Positions 7,956 through 14,242 of a stretch of DNA of 22,658 nt are shown here, one piece after another. Position numbers and translations under genes: made by a program. The stretch covers positions 1 through 22,658 of the forward strand of contig CABRID010000023.1 in assembly GCA_902470895.1 (NCBI GenBank), in the 5' to 3' direction. The notes below the pieces were generated by a model. The model made no database searches and was not told the DNA's origin. It saw only the letters and a list, made by a program, of their open reading frames with translations. Within the stretch, counting starts at the first letter, position 1, and each line of letters starts with the position of its first letter. This DNA comes from an uncultured Collinsella sp. Lineage in GTDB: Bacteria; Actinomycetota; Coriobacteriia; Coriobacteriales; Coriobacteriaceae.

Positions 7956-8519
7956 ATGCCTACCATTTCTACCGCCGACTTCAAGAACGGCCTCGGTCTC
8001 CGCATCAAGGACAAGGTCTACACCATCGTCGAGTTCCAGCATGTCAAGCCGGGCAAGGGCGGCGCGTTTGTGCGCTACAAGACCCGCGACATCAAGAGCG
8101 GCCGCGTCGTCGAGAACACCTGCAACGCCGGCACCAAGTTCGAGAGCGTCATGCTCACCACCCGTGAGTTCCAGTACCTCTACAACGATGGCACCGACTA
8201 TATCTTCATGGACAACGAGTCCTATGAGCAGGTTCCCGTTCCCGAGGACATGGTGGGCGAGAACTCCAAGTGGCTGCGCGAGAACGACGTCTGCCAGCTG
8301 CTCTTCGCCGACGATGAGCTCATGGGCGTGACCCCGCCGATGTTCATCGAGACCACCATCGTCCAAACCGACCCGGGCTTTAAGGGCGACACCGTCCAGG
8401 GTTCCACCAAGCCGGCCACGATCGACACCGGCGCTGTCATCCAGGTCCCCATGTACCTCAACGAGGGCGAGGTCATCAAGGTTGACACCCGCGACGGCAA
8501 GTTCGTCTCCCGCGTCTAG
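7956..8519 (+). CDS. efp: Translation elongation factor P
   Basis: EF-P binds ribosomes stalled at consecutive prolines and stimulates peptide-bond formation. The 187-residue product has the standard three beta-barrel domains and length. The modification loop HVKPGKGGAFVR places Lys34 at the tip where family members are lysylated or otherwise modified. The C-terminal signature TDPGFKGDTVQGSTKPATIDTG is intact. No epmA, epmB or ymfI-like modification gene is in the window, so the modification state is unknown. The ATG at 7956 is chosen because AAGAAAGG ends 5 nt upstream; a GTG-initiated extension from 7923 is not needed. It leads an operon into the Asp23, NusB and RecN genes. Confidence 0.97.
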   Translation: MPTISTADFKNGLGLRIKDKVYTIVEFQHVKPGKGGAFVRYKTRDIKSGRVVENTCNAGTKFESVMLTTREFQYLYNDGTDYIFMDNESYEQVPVPEDMVGENSKWLRENDVCQLLFADDELMGVTPPMFIETTIVQTDPGFKGDTVQGSTKPATIDTGAVIQVPMYLNEGEVIKVDTRDGKFVSRV

Positions 8520-8543
8520 CAACCAAATCTTCTAGGAGGACTC

Positions 8544-8906
8544 ATGCCCCAGGAAATCAAGATTGACGGCATCGGCATTTCGCCCGATGTTCTGACCGCC
8601 ATCGTCTCGCGCGCCGTGTCCGATGTCGAGGGCATCGCCTCCGTTGGCGTCAAGGACCTTGCCACCAACCTTGTCTCCATGATGCTCTCGTCCAAGGCCC
8701 CGGCTTCCGAGCCGGCGGTCGAGGCCGAGGTCGTCGGCGACAAGCTCGCACTCACCGTGCGTGTCGTGGTGTTCTTTGGCTATCCGTTCAAGAAACTCGC
8801 CGAGGCCGTTCGCGCCGCCGTGGTCGCCGCCATCGATGCCCAGGTGGGCGTCGAGGTCGAGCGCGTTGACGTTTGCATCGACGGCCTCGTTTTCCCCAAG
8901 GAGTAA
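8544..8906 (+). CDS. Asp23/Gls24 family envelope stress-type protein (YqhY-like)
   Basis: A 120-residue Asp23/Gls24 (DUF322) protein. Visible family features are the opening strand IKIDGIGISPDVLTAIVSRAVSDVEGIASV, a variable middle, the valine-rich strand KLALTVRVVVFFGYPFKKLAEAVRAAV and the ending GVEVERVDVCIDGLVF. Members are acidic, membrane-associated or stress-linked proteins. The Bacillus relative YqhY also sits just before nusB and is linked to acetyl-CoA carboxylase control, but that role cannot be inferred here. An excellent AGGAGG precedes the ATG. It begins 24 nt after efp and ends 3 nt before nusB, so it belongs to the same transcript. Confidence 0.9.
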   Translation: MPQEIKIDGIGISPDVLTAIVSRAVSDVEGIASVGVKDLATNLVSMMLSSKAPASEPAVEAEVVGDKLALTVRVVVFFGYPFKKLAEAVRAAVVAAIDAQVGVEVERVDVCIDGLVFPKE

Positions 8907-8909
8907 CCT

Positions 8910-9497
8910 TTGAGCCTTAAGGTTTATCGCGGGCGTACGCTTGCCCGCAGTCAGGCGCTGCAGCTGCTGTTCCAGGCCGAGGCCACGGACAGCCCGCTTG
9001 AGCGCGTCCTCGAGGGTGATTTCCTGATCTCGAAGGGTCCCCTCGACCCCTATGCGCTGGAGCTGTGCCGCGGTGCCTACGAGCATATCGACCGCATCGA
9101 CTGCGCTCTGCGCTCCGTTGCCAAGAACTGGGATCTTATGCGCATGCCCGGCGCCGACCGCAATCTGCTGCGTATCGCCGTTTACGAGATGCGTTTCCTC
9201 ACCGACGAGGAGGTCTCGGACGCCATCGTGATCAATGAGGCTGTCGAGCTTGCCAAGGCCTATGGCACCGATCAGTCCGCGTCGTTCGTCAACGGCGTGC
9301 TGGGCAAGATCGCGCGCAGCGAGGAGTTGCCGGGCGAGGACCTGTACCAGGAACTGCTGGCCGAGGATCGCGCTCGCGAGGAGGCGCAGGCTGCCGAGGC
9401 GGCCGCCAAGGTCGCTGCCGCTCAGGCTGCCGCCGGTGTACTTGCCGAGGATGCGGACGCTGCTGAGGCCGTCGAGGCCGACTCCGTCGAGGAGTAG
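8910..9497 (+). CDS. nusB: Transcription antitermination factor NusB with acidic Ala-rich tail
   Basis: NusB pairs with NusE (S10) on boxA RNA to support antitermination of rRNA operons. Residues 1 to about 145 form the all-helical NusB domain: the opening RTLARSQALQLLFQAE, central WDLMRMPGADRNLLRIAVYEMRFL, and VINEAVELAKAYGTDQSASFVNGVLGKIA, which is the family's C-terminal signature. The start is a TTG supported by AAGGAG six nt upstream; no ATG or GTG gives a better N-terminus. The protein runs about 50 residues past the usual end, as a low-complexity tail of Ala, Glu and Asp (AEAAAKVAAAQAAAG onward). The tail is probably disordered and of unknown function. Its stop is 2 nt before xseB. Confidence 0.95.
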   Translation: MSLKVYRGRTLARSQALQLLFQAEATDSPLERVLEGDFLISKGPLDPYALELCRGAYEHIDRIDCALRSVAKNWDLMRMPGADRNLLRIAVYEMRFLTDEEVSDAIVINEAVELAKAYGTDQSASFVNGVLGKIARSEELPGEDLYQELLAEDRAREEAQAAEAAAKVAAAQAAAGVLAEDADAAEAVEADSVEE

Positions 9498-9499
9498 CC

Positions 9500-9739
9500 A
9501 TGCCAGAGGGTTCCGTCCGCAACTTCGATGAGATCTCGGATCGCCTGGACCAGATCATCGCTACCGTTCGCTCCAAGGATACGTCCTTGGAGCGTTCGCT
9601 CGATCTGTTTGACGAGGCGATTGAGCTGGGCTCCCGCGCGGTCGATATGGTCGACAAGTTTGAGCTGACGCCGCGTGAGGCCGATAAGCTCGAACAGGAA
9701 TACGATGAGGATGCGGCAAACGAATCCCAGGATAGCTAG
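9500..9739 (+). CDS. xseB: Exodeoxyribonuclease VII small subunit
   Basis: Small subunit of exonuclease VII, which together with several XseB copies and one XseA degrades single-stranded DNA. The 79-residue product matches the family: NFDEISDRLDQIIATVRSKDTSLERSLDLFDEAIELGSRA is the characteristic helical segment, followed by an acidic end. GAGGAG inside the last nusB codons serves as ribosome-binding site. The large-subunit gene xseA, often adjacent upstream, is not in this window, so it must be elsewhere for the enzyme to be complete. Confidence 0.9.
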   Translation: MPEGSVRNFDEISDRLDQIIATVRSKDTSLERSLDLFDEAIELGSRAVDMVDKFELTPREADKLEQEYDEDAANESQDS

Positions 9740-9774
9740 GCCGCATCTCCGGATACGAATGGTTGATGGCATTC

Positions 9775-10578
9775 ATGAAACGCGTGCGTCTTGATGACGA
9801 ACTGATTTCACAGGGCATCTGCGCCGATCGCGCGGATGCCCTTCGCACTCTTATGGCCGGCTTGGTCTCGAGTGGCGGCGAGCGCTTGACTTCGCCGGGT
9901 CTTAAGGTGATGCCGGGGCTGCCGCTGCACGTGAAGGGGCGTATTCCCTATGTTGGCCGCGGCGGTCTTAAGCTCGAAGGCGCGCTTGATGCGTTTGGCA
10001 TCAATCCGACGGGCCTTGCCTGTTTGGATGTGGGCTGCTCTACCGGCGGTTTTACCGATTGCCTGCTCAAGCGCGGAGCTGCGACTGTTGTCTCTGTGGA
10101 CGTGGGTCGCGCCCAGTTCGATTGGTCGTTGCGTCAGGACGATCGCGTGACGCTGCATGAGCGCACAAACGTGACGCAGCTGCCTGAGCTTGGCTATGCC
10201 GGCGCCATCGACCTGGCTGTGTGTGATGTCTCGTTTACCAGCATCGCGAACATTATCGATGCGGTACTGGCGTGCCTGGCGCCTACGGGTGCATTCTGCA
10301 CGCTCGTAAAGCCGCAGTTTGAAGCTCCGGCGGCGCTGGTGGGCGAGGGCGGCATTGTGACCGATCCCGCCGTGCGCCGCGATACGCTCGTGGCGGCGGT
10401 TGAGCTCTTTGCTGCCAAGGGGCTGTTCCCGGTCGATGTGTGCGTGTCGCCCATTCATGGTGCCAAGGGCAACGTTGAGTTTTTCCTGTACGGCACGAGA
10501 TTTGAATCTGGCGACCGCTCGCAAGACGTGCTGCAATCCCAGGTATCGGTTTTGAGCGAGAAAGCTGCAACGCTATGA
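9775..10578 (+). CDS. tlyA: TlyA-family S4-domain/FtsJ-like rRNA 2'-O-methyltransferase
   Basis: S-adenosylmethionine-dependent RNA methyltransferase. TlyA relatives methylate the 2'-O of 16S C1409 and 23S C1920 and influence capreomycin sensitivity. The N-terminal S4 RNA-binding domain (residues 4-55, RLDDELISQGICADRADALRTLMAGLV) is followed by YVGRGGLKLEGAL and the SAM loop LDVGCSTGGFTDCLLKRGA. The candidate catalytic K-D-K-E set is present: Lys66, Asp151 (CDVSF), Lys179 (LVKPQFE) and Glu235 (GNVEFF). ATG 9775 gives the family-like N-terminus MKRVRLD. ATG 9766 and TTG 9763 are in-frame alternatives, and no clear Shine-Dalgarno decides. It overlaps nadK by ATGA. Confidence 0.93.
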   Translation: MKRVRLDDELISQGICADRADALRTLMAGLVSSGGERLTSPGLKVMPGLPLHVKGRIPYVGRGGLKLEGALDAFGINPTGLACLDVGCSTGGFTDCLLKRGAATVVSVDVGRAQFDWSLRQDDRVTLHERTNVTQLPELGYAGAIDLAVCDVSFTSIANIIDAVLACLAPTGAFCTLVKPQFEAPAALVGEGGIVTDPAVRRDTLVAAVELFAAKGLFPVDVCVSPIHGAKGNVEFFLYGTRFESGDRSQDVLQSQVSVLSEKAATL

Positions 10579-11435
10579 AGGTCTTTCTGGTTCCCAATTA
10601 CTACAAGCAAGAGGCGGTCGAGAGCGGCCTGATGCTCGAGCTTTGGCTGACGCGCCAGGGCTATGAGGTCGCATGGGCTGCCGACCAGCGATCGAAGATT
10701 CAAAGCACGCCTGATATTGACGGCTCCGATCTGGTCATTACGCTCGGCGGCGACGGTACGTTGCTGCGCGCTGCCCGCATCCTCAACCATCGCGAGATTC
10801 CTATCCTCGGTCTTTCCTATGGTCACCTGGGCTTTTTAACTGCTGCGAGCCCCGAGGAGCGCGACATTCTGCAGGTCGTGAGCGACGCCCTTTCCGGCGA
10901 GCTGCACGTGAGCCGTCGCGCCACCATCGCCGCGGATATCGTGTCCGTGCGCGAAGACGGTACGAAGGATGTCGTGCGCACCTTCGCTCTCAACGACATG
11001 GCGCTTACGCGCGGTCCCCTGTCCGATATGGTCGAGTTCGACATCACGGTGTCGGGCCACCATATCGACCGACTGCGTGGCGACGGCGTGGTCGTGTCCA
11101 CGGCGACTGGTTCTACGGGTTACGCGCTCAGTGCCGGCGGCCCCATCGTGAGCCCCGACTATACGGGCATGGTCTGCGTACCCATTGCACCGCACACCAT
11201 TCAGGCCCGTGCCTTTTTGACTTCGCCAAGTGATGTCGTCGAAATCTTTATGTCTGATGACCGTCCGAGTGTTCCGGCAATCGCTATCGATGGACAGTTT
11301 ATTACCTGCGATGGCACCGTTGAGAGCGTGGCGGTGCGCCGCGGGCCCGGAGATGTGCTGCTTCTCGATTACGGCCCCGAGAGCTTCTATAACTCGGTGA
11401 GCCGCGTATTCTACGGAGTCCGTCATGATCGATGA
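10575..11435 (+). CDS. nadK: NAD kinase
   Basis: Phosphorylates NAD to NADP and is the only route to NADP in most bacteria. The 286-residue protein has the diagnostic GGDG motif (TLGGDGTLLRAAR, residues 58-61), GLSYGHLGFLT, the NAD-binding LNDMALTRG, the conserved glycine-rich VVVSTATGSTGYALSAGGPI, and PIAPHTIQARAF near the C-terminal domain. Length and domain order are normal for the polyphosphate/ATP-NAD kinase family. The start overlaps the tlyA stop, and the end overlaps recN by 11 nt, so all three are translationally coupled. In many Firmicutes argR lies between nadK and recN; it is absent here. Confidence 0.97.
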   Translation: MKVFLVPNYYKQEAVESGLMLELWLTRQGYEVAWAADQRSKIQSTPDIDGSDLVITLGGDGTLLRAARILNHREIPILGLSYGHLGFLTAASPEERDILQVVSDALSGELHVSRRATIAADIVSVREDGTKDVVRTFALNDMALTRGPLSDMVEFDITVSGHHIDRLRGDGVVVSTATGSTGYALSAGGPIVSPDYTGMVCVPIAPHTIQARAFLTSPSDVVEIFMSDDRPSVPAIAIDGQFITCDGTVESVAVRRGPGDVLLLDYGPESFYNSVSRVFYGVRHDR

Positions 11436-13053
11436 GCTGCAGGTTTCTAACATTGCGCTCATTCGCGAGGCGACGCTGCTGCCGAGTGCTGGCCTGACTG
11501 TCCTGACCGGCGAGACCGGCGCCGGCAAGACCGCGCTGCTCTCGGCCCTCAAGCTTATTTTGGGTGAGCGCGCGGATTCGTCTACGGTGCGCGAGGGCGA
11601 GGCGCTGGCGAGCGTCGAGGCGCGCCTGTTTGACGGCCCGCACGACACGGAGGGCTTCACCGTGCAGCGCAGTCTTTCTGCCGAGGGCCGCAGCCGCGTG
11701 AAGATTGACGGCCGCATCGCCAGTGTGCGCGAGCTTTCGGAGCGCGTTGGCGTGATGATGGATCTGTGCGGCCAACACGAGCACCAGCGCTTGCTCGATC
11801 TGGCGCATCATGTTGCGATGGTCGATGCCTGGGCAGGGCGCCCTGCACTCGAGGCGCTCGAGCACTACCGCGCCTGCTTTAAGGCTTCGCGAGCTGCCGC
11901 TAAGGAGGTTCGACGTGTCGAAGAGACCTCGCGTGCGCAGGGGAGCCGCGTCGAGGAAGCGCGCTTTGCGCTCGAGCGCATCGGCGAGGTCGACCCCAAA
12001 CCGGGCGAGTATGAGGAACTCGAGGAACTGCTGCCGCGCTCCGAACATGCCGAGGTACTGGTTGCCACGGCTAACGATGCCCATGGATCGCTTGCCGCCG
12101 AAGGGGGAGCGCTCGATGCCGTGAACAGCGCCGTGGCAGAGCTTTCCCGCATGGCTACCGTCGATCGCAAACTGGGCGATATTGCCGATGCGCTTTCGGA
12201 TGCCTGTATTTCCCTTGAGGATTGCGCGAACGAGCTTCGTGCCTATCGCGATGGCGTCGCCTTCGACCCGCGCGAGCTCGCTCGCATGCGTGAGCGGTAT
12301 TCCGACCTCAAGGGCCTGTTGCGTCAGTGGGGTCCCACCATGGACGATGTTTTTGCCATGCGCGATCGCTCGCAAGAGCTGCTGTCCCTGGTCGATGATG
12401 GCGATGAACAGATCAGAAAGGCGCGTGAGGCACTCGGGAGCGCCGAGCACGAGTTGTTTGCCGCTGCCAAGGCACTTAAGCGCGCCCGTAATACGGCGGC
12501 CCCGCGCTTCTGCCACGAGGTGGGCCGCCAGATGGCTCGCCTGGAGATGGGCGGCGCCGAGCTCGTCTGGGAGTCACGTGATCTTCCCCGTGCTGAGTGG
12601 ACGCCGGTTGGTCCTTCGAGCTACGAGCTGCTATACCGCAGCGGTGCCGGTTTGACGCCGCGCCCCCTGCGCCGCATTGCGTCGGGCGGCGAGCTCAGCC
12701 GCGTCATGCTGGCAAGCAAGGTTGTCCTCGGCAATGCGGACGGCGTCGACACTCTGGTATTCGACGAGGTCGATGCCGGTGTCGGCGGCTCTACGGCTCG
12801 TGCTCTTGCTGGTGTGCTGGCCGATCTTGCCGCTACTCATCAGGTCATCGTCGTAACGCACCTTGCGCAGGTTGCGGTCATGGCCGACAAACATTATGTT
12901 GTCAGTAAGGAACCGGGCGATGTTCCCCAGACGCATTTGGACGAGGTAACCGGCGAAGCGCGTACCGCCGAGATCGCCCGCATGTTGAGCGGCGATCAAT
13001 CGGAGGCGAGCTTGGCGCATGCCAAGCAGATGCTTGAAGAAGCTCGAGGTTAG
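11425..13053 (+). CDS. recN: DNA repair protein RecN
   Basis: SMC-like ATPase that acts early at double-strand breaks. The 542-residue product has the Walker A GETGAGKT (residues 29-36), the RecN-specific CGQHEHQRLLDLAHH, a coiled-coil centre (about 150-370, Glu/Ala/Arg-rich with the two arms), the ABC signature ASGGELS (419-425), Walker B LVFDEVDAGVGG (from 444) and the switch VTHLAQVAVMAD. The coiled coil is within the usual RecN size. ACGGAG six nt upstream supports the ATG, which lies inside nadK. It is the last gene of the operon and ends before a shared hairpin with the convergent regulator. No LexA/SOS box is visible because it has no private promoter region. Confidence 0.97.
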   Translation: MIDELQVSNIALIREATLLPSAGLTVLTGETGAGKTALLSALKLILGERADSSTVREGEALASVEARLFDGPHDTEGFTVQRSLSAEGRSRVKIDGRIASVRELSERVGVMMDLCGQHEHQRLLDLAHHVAMVDAWAGRPALEALEHYRACFKASRAAAKEVRRVEETSRAQGSRVEEARFALERIGEVDPKPGEYEELEELLPRSEHAEVLVATANDAHGSLAAEGGALDAVNSAVAELSRMATVDRKLGDIADALSDACISLEDCANELRAYRDGVAFDPRELARMRERYSDLKGLLRQWGPTMDDVFAMRDRSQELLSLVDDGDEQIRKAREALGSAEHELFAAAKALKRARNTAAPRFCHEVGRQMARLEMGGAELVWESRDLPRAEWTPVGPSSYELLYRSGAGLTPRPLRRIASGGELSRVMLASKVVLGNADGVDTLVFDEVDAGVGGSTARALAGVLADLAATHQVIVVTHLAQVAVMADKHYVVSKEPGDVPQTHLDEVTGEARTAEIARMLSGDQSEASLAHAKQMLEEARG

Positions 13054-13071
13054 GTCGTATCAGCGGTGTTG

Positions 13072-13104
13072 GTGGGACAAAATAGACTGAATTTTTTGTC
13101 CCAC
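13072..13104. terminator. Hairpin between convergent recN and rpiR-type gene (bidirectional terminator)
   Basis: A perfect 11-bp inverted repeat, GTGGGACAAAA / TTTTGTCCCAC (13072-13082 and 13094-13104), lies 18 nt after recN and 8 nt beyond the end of the minus-strand gene. The A/T part of the stem supplies a U-run in either direction, the usual form of a two-way terminator. Confidence 0.75.
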
Positions 13105-13112
13105 TTCGCGTT

Positions 13113-13970
13113 TTACTCCACGACCTTATCCGGTTGGATGAGTTCCTCATAGTAGCTGATGTGCTCTCGGGCGTCCTCGATTTCGGGCAGCAGGAAGTTG
13201 TAGACGACCTCTATGATCATCGTGGCGCTCATCTTGGAGAACGCGAAGTCACCCGTTGTCAGCAGCGCTTCGTGATTGACGGTATTAAAGGTGTAGTCGG
13301 CGAGGCGCGCAAGTGGAGACTTGCTATCGCTGCTGATGACGACTACGGTTGCGCCGCAGTCGCGAGCCGCTTTTGCCATGCGATTCAGTCGGCGCGATTT
13401 GCCGGAGTTTGAGATTAGCACGATGACGTCACCCGGGCGCAACGTGAGCGCAAAGCCGATTGATGTCTCGCTAATGGTACTCGTCATGCAGCGCAGGCCC
13501 AGCTGCGAAAACTTAAATGTCGCGTCGAGCGCGACCGCGTTTGTATTGCCCACGGCGGCGAACTCAATAACGCCGGCATTCTTAAGCGCGTGTACAACTG
13601 CGGCCAACGTGTCGTGATCAATGCCGTCGATGGTCGCATTAAGCTCGCTCACCTTGGCAGCCAGGATGTTCTTGAGGCTCTGCTCCATATTGTCGAGTGA
13701 TACCTCGTCAGTCAGGCCCTCGTTACGCTGGCTTTCCAAATCCCTCGCCAACGAAAACTGAAAGCTGCGGAAGCTACCAAAGCCAAGCTTGCGGCAGAAG
13801 CGCGAAACGGTCGCCTCGGACGTGGCGGCGGCGCGCGAGAGCTGAGCGGCCGTGAGGCGTGGCGCCTCGGACTGGTGCTCCAATATATAGTCGACAATGC
13901 GCTGCTCGGACTCGCTGTATCCCTGATGGGTGCTAATGAGGGAAAGTGCGCTCTTGCTACTATCGGTCAT
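13113..13970 (-). CDS. RpiR-family regulator with SIS sugar-phosphate domain
   Basis: Transcription factor of 285 residues. The N-terminal HTH_6 domain (about 1-77) includes the recognition segment SEATVSRFCRKLGFGSFRSFQFSLARDL. The C-terminal SIS domain (about 130-260) shows EFAAVGNTNAVALDATFKF and DVIVLISNSGKSRRLNRMAKAARDCGATVVVISS, the phosphosugar-binding folds. The start is set at 13970 because AGGAG lies 7 nt upstream on that strand; the 16 extra residues of the longer reading have no ribosome-binding site. It is the only minus-strand gene and is divergent from the fructose permease across 272 nt, so it is the likely local regulator, possibly sensing fructose-1-phosphate or a related phosphosugar. 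Its effector and sign of control are inference. Confidence 0.93.
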   Translation of the reverse strand: MTDSSKSALSLISTHQGYSESEQRIVDYILEHQSEAPRLTAAQLSRAAATSEATVSRFCRKLGFGSFRSFQFSLARDLESQRNEGLTDEVSLDNMEQSLKNILAAKVSELNATIDGIDHDTLAAVVHALKNAGVIEFAAVGNTNAVALDATFKFSQLGLRCMTSTISETSIGFALTLRPGDVIVLISNSGKSRRLNRMAKAARDCGATVVVISSDSKSPLARLADYTFNTVNHEALLTTGDFAFSKMSATMIIEVVYNFLLPEIEDAREHISYYEELIQPDKVVE

Positions 13971-14018
13971 GGATGGCTCCTGGTTGGCATGAAAATCTAA
14001 TTTGATTCGCAATGCCAT

Positions 14019-14024
14019 AGTATA
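14019..14024 (-). promoter_or_regulatory. Candidate -10 box for the RpiR-family gene
   Basis: On the minus strand TATACT sits about 50 nt upstream of the start codon. The -35 region is poor. The box is bracketed by TGAAAAT (13990-13996) and ATTTTCA (14030-14036), inverted relative to each other, which could be an autoregulatory site. Confidence 0.4.
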
Positions 14025-14071
14025 CGGGCATTTTCAATTACAAGATACACCTTGCCGTTTCAAGTGTTGAT

Positions 14072-14116
14072 GGTAAACTTTCACTTACCGTTTACGGTTA
14101 TGAAAGAACCTTTCAC
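14072..14116. promoter_or_regulatory. Cluster of inverted repeats in the rpiR-fruA divergent region (candidate operator)
   Basis: GTAAAC (14073-14078) and GTTTAC (14090-14095) form one inverted repeat. CTTTCA (14078-14083) and TGAAAG (14101-14106) form a second with a 17-nt spacer. TGAAAG-AAC-CTTTCA (14101-14115) is itself a palindrome, and a further CTTTCA occurs at 14164-14169. The cluster is midway between the divergent genes. Binding by the adjacent RpiR-type protein is inference. Confidence 0.5.
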
Positions 14117-14180
14117 CGGAGAATTGCGCCTTGTCTCTTCTCACGCGGACGGTAGGTTGGTATCTTTCAGTTGTGGAAAA

Positions 14181-14221
14181 ACGCGCATCGAAGCGCGTGT
14201 AGGGGAGCGCCCGCGGGCGCT
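14181..14221 (+). promoter_or_regulatory. Two GC-rich hairpins in the fruA leader
   Basis: ACGCGC / GCGCGT (14181-14186 with 14193-14198) is followed by the perfect 16-nt palindrome AGCGCCCGCGGGCGCT (14206-14221), which ends 9 nt before the ribosome-binding site AAGGAGGG. There is no T-run, so termination is unlikely. An RNA-structure or operator role is possible. Confidence 0.5.
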
Positions 14222-14242
14222 GTACTCAAGAAGGAGGGACAC

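Noticed and set aside
13072..13104. Inverted repeat as an operator for the RpiR-type regulator
   Set aside because: It lies at the 3' ends of two convergent genes and has an A/T-rich stem base, which fits a bidirectional terminator better.
14171..14242. N-terminal extension of the fructose permease
   Set aside because: It would translate the two leader hairpins. EIIB domains begin at the MAKFDIIAATGCP equivalent, and AAGGAGGG precedes that ATG.
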